Under the pieces are notes generated by a model. It saw only the letters and a program-made list of their open reading frames with translations, was not told the origin of the DNA and ran no database searches. Position numbers and translations under genes: made by a program. Of a DNA stretch of 64,000 bases, positions 33,775-41,877 are shown piece by piece. The stretch is from NCBI RefSeq assembly GCF_000443995.1, contig NZ_AUMC01000006.1:434001-498000 (forward strand), written 5' to 3'. The stretch's first letter is position 1. Every line of letters starts with the position of its first letter. This stretch comes from Bacteriovorax sp. BAL6_X. GTDB lineage: Bacteria; Bdellovibrionota; Bacteriovoracia; Bacteriovoracales; Bacteriovoracaceae.

Positions 33775-34812
33775 ATGAAAAGAGACAATTTAGAGGCCCA
33801 GGCCACGAGTGATCGTAAGCTTGAGCATATCAAATTAACGGATGCTGCTCAGACAGCACAAATCTTAGCTGATAAGCGCTTTTACTATGAGCCACTTTTT
33901 AGTGGTAATAGAGAAGTGCACGATCTCAGTCTTAACTTTGCTGGACATCAACTAGAATTACCTATTTGGGTATCATCAATGACTGGTGGAACAGGGGTTG
34001 CTGCAAAGATTAATGAAAATCTTGCACGGGCCTGCGCTGACTTTGGCATTGGAATGGGACTAGGCTCATGTCGAAAACTTCTTTCTAAGGAAGGTCGTAG
34101 TCAATACTTCAGCGACTTTGATATTTCTAAGTATACAGGTAAATCTCCATTTTATGCCAATCTTGGTGTGGCCCAATTAGAAGAGCTGATTGAAGATGGT
34201 GAACTTTATCGCGCCAAAGAGGTTGTTGAGCTACTTGGTGCTAATGGCCTAATTATTCACATAAATCCGGCCCAAGAATGGTTTCAACCTGAAGGTGACA
34301 TAATTAAACGCTCTCCGCTAGAGATTATTACGATCTGTTTAGAAGAGTTTGATTTTCCAATTATCGTCAAAGAAGTAGGACAGGGGATGGGGCCAAAATC
34401 ATTGGCCGCACTTATGCAATTGGAGCTGGCCGCAATAGAATTTGCTGCCTTTGGTGGAACTAATTTTTCTAAACTCGAATTTATTAGAAATTCCAATGAT
34501 TTATCTATTCATGAACCTCTGTGTCATGTTGGCCATACTGCCCTCGAAATGGTAAATATGAGCAATCAGATTATCGATCAATTAGGAGAGCAGGTAAGGT
34601 GTAAGAACTTTATTATCTCGGGTGGTATTAAATCATATATTGATGGTTTCTACCTATGTAGTCTCTCAAAAGGAAATGCCATCTTTGGTATGGCCAGTGA
34701 GTTCTTAAAAACAGCAATGGTTGATTATGAAAGTGTAAGTCGACAGATTACACAAATAAAAGCAGGTCTAGCATTTGCTAATTCATACCTTAGTGTAAGG
34801 AGTGAAAATTGA
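33775..34812 (+). CDS. fni: Type 2 isopentenyl-diphosphate delta-isomerase (FMN-dependent)
   Basis: 345 residues from the ATG MKRDNLEAQ; the longer frame from 33721 has no family support. IDI-2 motifs are in order: SSMTGGT near residue 71, KEVGQGM near 202, GGTNFSKLEF near 227 and SGGIKSYIDGF near 283, in agreement with FMN and substrate binding. It interconverts IPP and DMAPP. It opens the mevalonate operon: the next gene's TTG start overlaps its TGA stop. Confidence 0.95.
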   Translation: MKRDNLEAQATSDRKLEHIKLTDAAQTAQILADKRFYYEPLFSGNREVHDLSLNFAGHQLELPIWVSSMTGGTGVAAKINENLARACADFGIGMGLGSCRKLLSKEGRSQYFSDFDISKYTGKSPFYANLGVAQLEELIEDGELYRAKEVVELLGANGLIIHINPAQEWFQPEGDIIKRSPLEIITICLEEFDFPIIVKEVGQGMGPKSLAALMQLELAAIEFAAFGGTNFSKLEFIRNSNDLSIHEPLCHVGHTALEMVNMSNQIIDQLGEQVRCKNFIISGGIKSYIDGFYLCSLSKGNAIFGMASEFLKTAMVDYESVSRQITQIKAGLAFANSYLSVRSEN

Positions 34813-36089
34813 AATTGATTCAAGGTTTTTCAAAACTAACAAAAGAGCAGAAAGTAGACTTTATCTCAAAGAATCTTGAGAATGGTTCAAAAGAACAGAT
34901 CCTCTCTTTCTGGCATCAAGATCAAAAATTACAAAATACATTTGATGAATTCTCTGAGAATACCATCTCAAACTTCTTCTTACCTTATGGTGTGGTACCT
35001 AATTTTGTTATAAATCAAAAAGTCTATAACGTACCAATGGTTATTGAGGAAAGCTCTGTTGTTGCGGCACTATCAAAGGCCGCAAAGTTTTGGAGCTCGC
35101 GTGGTGGTTTTAAGGCCGAGATTATTGGTAGTGAGAAAATTGGTCAAGTGCACTTTGTTTACGAAGGTGACAAGGCCCAGCTTAAAGAGTTCTTTAATAA
35201 TGGAAGAATCGACATTCTAAACTCTCTTACTCCATTAACAATTAATATGGATAAAAGAGGTGGTGGGATTCGTTCGATCGAGTTAGTAGATCTAACAGAT
35301 AAGGAAGAAAACTACTATCAAATCAAGATGGCATTTGAAACTTGTGATGCAATGGGGGCCAACTTCATTAATTCAGTTTTAGAAGCTGTTGGGAAGTATT
35401 TAGAAAAAAGTCTAGGGGAGCATGTACAAGTTATTATGTGTATCCTTTCTAATTATACGCCTAATTGTAAGGCCCGTGCATGGGTTGAGTGTTCAATTGA
35501 AGACTTAAATGAAAAAAGTCTTGGAATGGATGCAAAAACTTTTGCACAAAAATTTGCTCGTGCAGTTCGCATTGCTCACATTGATCCACACCGTGCAACT
35601 ACTCACAACAAAGGTATCTTTAATGGTATCGATGGTGTTGTTATCGCGACAGGAAATGATTTTAGGGCCGTAGAGGCCTGTGGCCATACTTATGCTGCAA
35701 GAGACGGACAATATCGCTCTTTAACTAATTGTAAAATTGAAGGTGATAAGTTCTTATTTGAAATTGAAATTCCGCTAGCACTGGGAACTGTTGGTGGTTT
35801 AACAAAGCTGCATCCATTAGCGAAGATGTCACTTGATATTTTAGAGCGGCCAAGTGCTAACGAGTTAATGATGATTACAGCAAGTGTAGGTCTTGCTCAA
35901 AATTTTGCGGCCTTAAAGAGTTTAGTGACAAGCGGTATTCAAAAAGGTCATATGAAGATGCACCTGATGAATATTTTGGGACAGCTTGAAGCAAGTGATG
36001 AAGAGAAAGAAAAAATTGCAGACTACTTTACGGACAAGGTTGTTTCGTTCAGTGCAGTTAGAGAACAACTAGAGAGTTTAAGAAACTAA
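34809..36089 (+). CDS. mvaA: Hydroxymethylglutaryl-CoA reductase, class II (mevalonate synthesis)
   Basis: 426 residues, close to the ~428 of class II enzymes. The TTG start is fixed by AAGGAG 6 bases upstream (34797-34802) and by the family length. Motifs: PMVIEESSVVAA (catalytic Glu region, about 75-87), DAMGANFINSV (cofactor site, about 183-193), HNKGIFNGIDG, TGNDFRAVEACGH and the C-terminal GHMKMH with the catalytic His. Makes mevalonate from HMG-CoA with NAD(P)H. It overlaps fni by 3-4 bp and the next gene begins 3 bp after its stop. Confidence 0.97.
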   Translation: MKLIQGFSKLTKEQKVDFISKNLENGSKEQILSFWHQDQKLQNTFDEFSENTISNFFLPYGVVPNFVINQKVYNVPMVIEESSVVAALSKAAKFWSSRGGFKAEIIGSEKIGQVHFVYEGDKAQLKEFFNNGRIDILNSLTPLTINMDKRGGGIRSIELVDLTDKEENYYQIKMAFETCDAMGANFINSVLEAVGKYLEKSLGEHVQVIMCILSNYTPNCKARAWVECSIEDLNEKSLGMDAKTFAQKFARAVRIAHIDPHRATTHNKGIFNGIDGVVIATGNDFRAVEACGHTYAARDGQYRSLTNCKIEGDKFLFEIEIPLALGTVGGLTKLHPLAKMSLDILERPSANELMMITASVGLAQNFAALKSLVTSGIQKGHMKMHLMNILGQLEASDEEKEKIADYFTDKVVSFSAVREQLESLRN

Positions 36090-36092
36090 ATT

Positions 36093-37124
36093 ATGAACAC
36101 AACACACACAAGCAACACAATTTTAAAATATTTGGAAGGTGAACAATTTCTTGAACTTCCAAAGAACGGCCAACTATACTTTGGTCATGGAAAGCTACTT
36201 TTATCTGGAGAGTATTTTGTTTTAGACGGTGCTCAGGCACTTGGTCTACCAACGACTGTTGGACAGTCTCTTCGCGTTCAATACTCAGCTTCTTTTGACC
36301 CAAAATTATATTGGAAATCATATGATCCTGCAGGGAACCTATGGTTTGAAGTGATCTTTGAATTCTGGCACTTCAATATCTTAAATGACAACCCAACCAA
36401 GGAGATGATGGTTCTGCAACAGATGCTTAGACAAGCTCGAAAGCAGAATAAGCACTTCTTAAGAGATGGAGTTGATGTACATGTTGTTACTCAACTTGGA
36501 TTTCCTCTTGAGTGGGGCCTAGGTTCATCTTCAACTTTAATTCATAATATTGCTGACTGGGCGATGGTGTCACCATTTGAGCTTGCATTTAACACTCTTG
36601 GCGGCTCTGGTTATGATATTGCTTGTGCGCAAAGTGATGATCCACTTATCTATCAAAAAAGTGGTGATGGGCCAAAGTGGTCACCGGTTGAATTCAATCC
36701 ATCTTTTAAAAATAATCTATACTTTATTTACTTAGGTCATAAGAAAAACTCGCGTGATGCTATTGAGTACTATAATCAATTGCGTCCGCATTCGCCGGAG
36801 ATCATCAATACGATCAGTGAGTTATCTAATCAGATTGCTTCTGCTAAGACGCAGGAAGAATTTAACTTTTTAATCCGTGCCCATGAAGAAATTATCGGTA
36901 AACAACTTAAGCTTAAACCTATTAAACAAGAGGCCTTTAGCGACTTTGATGGAGAAATTAAGTCTCTTGGTGCGTGGGGCGGTGACTTCATTCTTGCTTC
37001 AACTATGAATAATAGAAGGTACGTTTCTAATTACTTCGAGGAAAAAGGCCTAAAGGTCATCATTCCTTACCGTGATTTAATTGTCGATAATGAACCAAAA
37101 GTTGAAGCTAATAATGTCCACTAA
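36093..37124 (+). CDS. GYDIA-type GHMP kinase, candidate phosphomevalonate kinase
   Basis: 343 residues. GHMP motifs: FGHGKLLLSGEYFVLDGA near the start, WGLGSSSTLIHNIADWA (phosphate loop, about 138-154) and GGSGYDIACAQSDDPL, the GYDIA signature of a family found beside mevalonate genes in Bacteroidetes. The pathway needs mevalonate kinase and phosphomevalonate kinase; a separate GHMP kinase (38199) better fits mevalonate kinase, leaving this one for the second phosphorylation. That assignment is inference. It lies between mvaA and mvaD; mvaD starts 11 bp inside its end. Confidence 0.85.
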   Translation: MNTTHTSNTILKYLEGEQFLELPKNGQLYFGHGKLLLSGEYFVLDGAQALGLPTTVGQSLRVQYSASFDPKLYWKSYDPAGNLWFEVIFEFWHFNILNDNPTKEMMVLQQMLRQARKQNKHFLRDGVDVHVVTQLGFPLEWGLGSSSTLIHNIADWAMVSPFELAFNTLGGSGYDIACAQSDDPLIYQKSGDGPKWSPVEFNPSFKNNLYFIYLGHKKNSRDAIEYYNQLRPHSPEIINTISELSNQIASAKTQEEFNFLIRAHEEIIGKQLKLKPIKQEAFSDFDGEIKSLGAWGGDFILASTMNNRRYVSNYFEEKGLKVIIPYRDLIVDNEPKVEANNVH

Positions 37125-38199
37125 TTTTAAGTTAATGAATTATAAAATAAATAAATTAAACGACGGTCACTCTTTTAAAGTAAAGAGTCCTTCTAATATT
37201 GCGTTGATTAAGTACTGGGGAAAGTATGGAGAGCAGCTACCTTCAAATCCTTCTCTTAGTATTACTCTTGATAATGCCCATACTTTGACTACTTATAAGA
37301 TTTCAAAATCGGATAAGTTTGAATTAAATTTTAAGTTTGAATCAATGAGTAATGAGAAGTTCCAGGCACGAGTTGAAAAGTTTTTTAACCGAGCAGTTGA
37401 GTTCTTCCCATTTATCAATGAATGTCGAATTGAAATGGATTCAATGAATTCATTTCCTCATTCTTCTGGAATTGCTTCCTCTGCAGCGTCGATGTCAAAC
37501 TTTGCTAGTGCACTTTGTGAGATTGAAAAGGTTGTTACTGAAGAAGACCACGATGAAGAATACTACCAAAAGAAGGCCTCTTTTATGGCCCGTCTAGGTT
37601 CAGGTAGTGCATCTCGTTCTCTTTTTCCAAAAATGTCGATCTGGGGTAAGTCCGTTCAGGGAAGCTCTCAAGAATATGCTATAGGTTTAGATAGTTATGA
37701 TAAGTCATTTGAAGGAATTTGTGACTCTATTGCTATTGTAAGCGCTAGTGAGAAGGCGGTAAGCTCTAGTGCTGGCCATGCTCTGATGAATACACATCCA
37801 TTCGCAAAAACTCGTTTTTTAAATGCTTGTAATAATTTTAACTCACTTTGCTTTGCCTTGAGTCGTGGTGACTTTAAGTCCTTTGCTGAAATTGTTGAGG
37901 CCGAGGCCTTGGAATTACACGGCCTAATGATGAACTCGAAACCGTCATTTATTCTGATGGAACCAAATACATTAGCAATTATCGCTAAGATTAGAGATTT
38001 TAGAGGACAAACTGGTGCAAAGATTTGTTTCACTCTTGATGCTGGGCCAAATGTACATATACTTTACTTAAAAGAAGATGAGGCCAAAGTTCGCCAATTT
38101 ATTGAAGAGGAAGTAAGAGGCCTTTGTCATAATAATGTTGTTATCCATGATCACATGGGCAATGGCATTGAAGTGGAATACTTAAGTCGAGATTCATAA
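37114..38199 (+). CDS. mvaD: Diphosphomevalonate decarboxylase
   Basis: 361 residues. Signatures SPSNIALIKYWGKYGEQLPSNPS (residues about 25-47 contain the NIALIKYWGK block), SGIASSAASMSNFA (phosphate loop) and GSGSASRS with the catalytic neighbourhood, as in MvaD. It makes isopentenyl diphosphate from diphosphomevalonate using ATP. The start overlaps the upstream gene by 11 bp; the ATG two codons later is also possible. The next gene starts at the base of its stop (TAATG), which shows tight operon coupling. Confidence 0.95.
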   Translation: MSTNFKLMNYKINKLNDGHSFKVKSPSNIALIKYWGKYGEQLPSNPSLSITLDNAHTLTTYKISKSDKFELNFKFESMSNEKFQARVEKFFNRAVEFFPFINECRIEMDSMNSFPHSSGIASSAASMSNFASALCEIEKVVTEEDHDEEYYQKKASFMARLGSGSASRSLFPKMSIWGKSVQGSSQEYAIGLDSYDKSFEGICDSIAIVSASEKAVSSSAGHALMNTHPFAKTRFLNACNNFNSLCFALSRGDFKSFAEIVEAEALELHGLMMNSKPSFILMEPNTLAIIAKIRDFRGQTGAKICFTLDAGPNVHILYLKEDEAKVRQFIEEEVRGLCHNNVVIHDHMGNGIEVEYLSRDS

Positions 38200-39101
38200 T
38201 GGAAAGTGTTGGCAGTTTTAGCGCAAAAATTCTTCTCTTTGGTGAGTACTCAATCATTCGCTCGTCAAAAGCGTTAGCGATGCCTTATTCGCTTTTTGAT
38301 GGGAAACTAAACTTTCCTGAAAAGCAAAACACAGGAGTTGATTCTGAGTTATCTGCATTTTCACAGTACCTAAAGAAACAAAATGAGAAGGGAAATCTAA
38401 GTTTTAACTTTGATCATCAATCATTTTCTTTTGATATCTCAAGTGGCATTAGATTTAAGTCAACAATTCCACAAGGCTATGGGGTAGGGAGTTCCGGCGC
38501 ATTATGCGCTGCTGTTTTTGACCGCTATGCTCGTATTAGCGATGAACAAAAAAATGATATAGCATTTTTAAAAGATTGCTTTAAAGAAATGGAATCCCAC
38601 TTTCATGGATCTTCATCGGGCGTTGATCCACTAATTAGTTATTTAAATGTACCACTTCTAATTGATAGCAAGAAGCAACTGACTGAAGTTGTTTTAAAAA
38701 ATGACTCTAAAGGTCCTGGGCTATTTCTTTTAAATACTGGCCGTGCCCGAAGAACAGAACCACTTGTAAACTTATTTATGGAAAAGTGTTCCTCTAAAGA
38801 CTTCGCATATCTTTGTGATCGTGTTTTAACGCCAATATCTGATGAGTGTATAAAACATTATATTAATGATGATCGTGAAAAGCTTTGGAAGGAGTTTAAA
38901 GAGTTATCTTCTTTTCAATTTGAACATTTTAATCCGATGATTCCTGCACTTTACCGAGACCTTTGGACAGAAGGCCTTGAGTCGAATGATTTCTATTTAA
39001 AATTATGTGGTGCCGGTGGTGGTGGGTTTCTTCTCGGACTCGCACGCGATATCTCAAAGTTACCACCACAGCTTTCTAGTTTCGAAATTAGACCTGTTTA
39101 G
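38199..39101 (+). CDS. mvk: Mevalonate kinase (GHMP kinase)
   Basis: 300 residues. KILLFGEYSII near residue 10, QGYGVGSSGALCAAVFDRYA (phosphate loop, about 90-109), HGSSSGVDPLISY (about 130-142) and LCGAGGGGFLLG (about 268-279) follow GHMP and mevalonate kinase order. It phosphorylates mevalonate at the 5 position. Last gene of the operon; its stop overlaps the convergent crotonase-like gene by 4 bp. The GEY rather than GEH block leaves a small chance that it and the GYDIA kinase have exchanged roles. Confidence 0.85.
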   Translation: MESVGSFSAKILLFGEYSIIRSSKALAMPYSLFDGKLNFPEKQNTGVDSELSAFSQYLKKQNEKGNLSFNFDHQSFSFDISSGIRFKSTIPQGYGVGSSGALCAAVFDRYARISDEQKNDIAFLKDCFKEMESHFHGSSSGVDPLISYLNVPLLIDSKKQLTEVVLKNDSKGPGLFLLNTGRARRTEPLVNLFMEKCSSKDFAYLCDRVLTPISDECIKHYINDDREKLWKEFKELSSFQFEHFNPMIPALYRDLWTEGLESNDFYLKLCGAGGGGFLLGLARDISKLPPQLSSFEIRPV

Positions 39102-39913
39102 ATCGCCTCTGCAACAGTAGGCGTTTGTTTTAAAACACGTGCAAAGTCGCGTGGATTAATGAAGTCCTTTTCATTTGCATAGTTTTTAAAGTCACCTGTG
39201 GCCAATGTTGAGTTAGCAAAAGTTATTTCCTCTAAAAGTTCATCTTCCATTGCTTTTATAAGGGCGTTATTAAATGATCTCTTCGTTTGAATTCTTGCTG
39301 TAGGAGACTGCTTTGAGATACGAGTCACAATATCTTCTAGTTCATTTTCGCTATAAAGTATTTTACCAATTAGGCCTGCACCTATAAGAGCATCGGCACC
39401 TACACTTTGAGAAGATAATAGGTATTGCATAAGCTTTGCACTATTTGCTTTTTCATTAGTAAGAGTATTCATTCCGGCCATTGGTGTGATCCCCTTATCG
39501 AGTTGATTAAAAGTCACACTAAAAGAAGGAGCACAGTAGCGAATATCTCCACCCATTGCTAATTCAAGACTAAATGGACAAGCAGATTTCTGAAATGACC
39601 AAAGGATCGTCTGTGGTAACAACAGTTGTCCCCAACTAAGCCTTGCTAGTTGCTGTAGGGTATTACCAAGGTTTACTTCATCGAAAAACCTAAGTTCTTC
39701 TTTTTTGAATAATTCAATATCATCACTAGCAAATTTAAAAACTACAGAATGAATTTCAATTTTATTAGTTAACCAGTCAAAGAAGTGTTCAAGTTCATTT
39801 AAGTACGTTGAAGTATTGAAAAACTGTTCATCGTTGGCGATAACAACGTTACATGTACGAGTTTGTCTAGATAGTGAAATATTGAGTGTATTGTACTTAA
39901 AGAAATTACTCAT
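39098..39913 (-). CDS. Crotonase-fold protein, probably non-standard activity
   Basis: 271 residues with the enoyl-CoA hydratase/isomerase fold: SLELAMGGDIRYCAPSFSVTFNQLDKGITP contains the oxyanion Gly-Gly and the FxxxxxxxGI block. Where hydratases have a catalytic Glu (FxxPE), this protein has FNQLDKGI, so typical hydration chemistry is unlikely. The first 90 residues lack the usual CoA-binding start block. Convergent with mevalonate kinase. Substrate unknown. Confidence 0.75.
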   Translation of the reverse strand: MSNFFKYNTLNISLSRQTRTCNVVIANDEQFFNTSTYLNELEHFFDWLTNKIEIHSVVFKFASDDIELFKKEELRFFDEVNLGNTLQQLARLSWGQLLLPQTILWSFQKSACPFSLELAMGGDIRYCAPSFSVTFNQLDKGITPMAGMNTLTNEKANSAKLMQYLLSSQSVGADALIGAGLIGKILYSENELEDIVTRISKQSPTARIQTKRSFNNALIKAMEDELLEEITFANSTLATGDFKNYANEKDFINPRDFARVLKQTPTVAEAI

Positions 39914-40039
39914 TGATACCTTCCCTGGTCTTTAAAAAACTGCTATCCGATACAGTTTCTAGTTACTAAATGTAAACTCTCAGATCGATCCGTGATCTGT
40001 TAATAAAATTATTTCAATTTTGCTTTGGGTCTGTCAAAT

Positions 40040-41764
40040 CTAAGAAGCTTTTTTTCTCATTAAATTTTCCACAAAAATACTTTCAGTGTTCTTATAAGAA
40101 ATGGACTTATCACATGAATTTAATGTGTTAAGGATATATTCCTGTAGTTGAGTGCTTTGGTTGCTATTTACAATTCTTTTTGTATCCCTCGTTCTGAGGT
40201 TAAGTTGGAGTACCTGTTCATTTACCTCAGACTTTAAAAGGGCCTTAATAATTATTGCATGTAGGGTACTATTATTGAAGTCCCAGTTAGCTGCTTCTAA
40301 ATCATTTATTGATTCTTGTGAGAGTTTCTTTATGCTCATATCGCGTTTCGTGCACTCATACTTAATATAGTGTTTTGCGATTTCAACAATTTCCGCTCGA
40401 CGAAGTCGAAGAGGTGGAATATTAAGTTTTACCGTTGTAATGAGATTGTAGAGGTCTGTTAAAATGATGTCATTCTTTTCAAGTGCTTTTAGATCGTTAG
40501 TAGCAATAGTTACAATTCTTATTTTTAGCGACCTAATAATATTGTAAAAAGTTGTTTGTTCATCGTAACTTAGCATCTCAAGGTTTCTAACGATGAAATC
40601 TTTTATTCCCTTATTTGTCAGCTCGCTTATTTGTTCAAGCTTTTTATGATTGGCAACTTCATTATCATTAAAATCAATAACATTTTCATTATTATCGCCA
40701 CAAATGTAGTGTGCATACGCAGTTTTTCCAAGGCCTACTTCTCCGTGGATATAGAGATTCTCCCTAGTGTTCTTAATAGTATTTAGTGTGTTAATTATCG
40801 ATTGGCCGGTTTGCGACTTATCACTGAAAATGAAGTGGTCTGGAAGTTTATTTTCTACCTTTTCACTACTTATAGTATGCTTTTTACCCGCATAAAAATA
40901 AGAGATTAGACTAGCAATAATCTTTATGTTTTCAATCATCGTAAAATTAAATTTACCACCTGAAACACTATTGGACATACAGATAATACCAATACTTTCT
41001 CCATTATGATTAACGATAGGAGACATTAAAATATTTTTAATATCGACATCCACACCTGTTGCTTTTTTTTCATAAAAACTTTTGTTAATGATAACTTTAT
41101 TGAAATAGGCTTCTTTTAGAATACTGTGAAAGCTATGATCCCTCGGTGTAATGTCACTATTTGTTCTTTCAATTTCAAACTCACCTGTTTTGGCATCAAA
41201 GAGAAAGATATGGTAGTTTTCACATCGAAAAATACTAGGAAGCTCATTTAAAATATCGATAATCTTACCACTATATGTCTTTTGAATTAAGCTTTGAAAA
41301 AGTGAAAATAATTCAACCCCATCATCACGATTGATCTTTATTTTATTTTGGCAGATTTGAAAGAGCTTATCTTTAAGCTTGGTAGTTCGGTAATGTGATA
41401 AAAAATCTTTCAAAAAGTATTTTAAAACTGTTGTTTGAGAATTTGGCTCAATTGAAATTCCATAAATAGTCTTTGTCACATCCTCACAGTAGATGAATGA
41501 TCGGATGATTATTCCTGTTAGCTCAAAATCCCAGTTATTAAATAGCCTTTTGGTTGCTATCTTGATTTTTACTTTCTCGCCAATTGAATACTTTTGAGAA
41601 CAAATGAAGTTTAGTCCCGATAGATTTATTGAGTCAATACGAACATTATTATGCTTGATATTTTCTCGCTCTACTGTGATAACTTCAGCATTTACTTTAT
41701 CTTCCTCTTGAATTGGGAAGCGATATGATTTGAAAAATTTATAATTTTGAATATTAAATTTCAA
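40040..41764 (-). CDS. PilZ-GAF-AAA+ protein (sigma54-activator-like without GAFTGA)
   Basis: 574 residues. An N-terminal PilZ-like domain (about 5-125, with INLSGLNF), a GAF-like middle (about 155-300) and an AAA+ module with Walker A GEVGLGKT (about 340-347). The C-terminal part has NIPPLRLRRAEIVEIA, a hallmark of the NtrC-type sensor region, then a helical tail. The Walker B place (DFIVRNLEML) lacks the usual Asp-Glu, and no GAFTGA loop is present, so it is unlikely to activate sigma54 polymerase. Divergent from a paralogue with 113 bp between start codons. No receiver domain. Confidence 0.8.
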   Translation of the reverse strand: MKFNIQNYKFFKSYRFPIQEEDKVNAEVITVERENIKHNNVRIDSINLSGLNFICSQKYSIGEKVKIKIATKRLFNNWDFELTGIIIRSFIYCEDVTKTIYGISIEPNSQTTVLKYFLKDFLSHYRTTKLKDKLFQICQNKIKINRDDGVELFSLFQSLIQKTYSGKIIDILNELPSIFRCENYHIFLFDAKTGEFEIERTNSDITPRDHSFHSILKEAYFNKVIINKSFYEKKATGVDVDIKNILMSPIVNHNGESIGIICMSNSVSGGKFNFTMIENIKIIASLISYFYAGKKHTISSEKVENKLPDHFIFSDKSQTGQSIINTLNTIKNTRENLYIHGEVGLGKTAYAHYICGDNNENVIDFNDNEVANHKKLEQISELTNKGIKDFIVRNLEMLSYDEQTTFYNIIRSLKIRIVTIATNDLKALEKNDIILTDLYNLITTVKLNIPPLRLRRAEIVEIAKHYIKYECTKRDMSIKKLSQESINDLEAANWDFNNSTLHAIIIKALLKSEVNEQVLQLNLRTRDTKRIVNSNQSTQLQEYILNTLNSCDKSISYKNTESIFVENLMRKKAS

Positions 41765-41877
41765 TGATTCCTCAATTATAGGTTCAATTTCAGATATCTC
41801 CTTATCGACGATTTCTTTAGAATTTTTATATCTCTCTAAGTTAAAGTTAGTAATTTTACTAGACGATAAATATTCAT

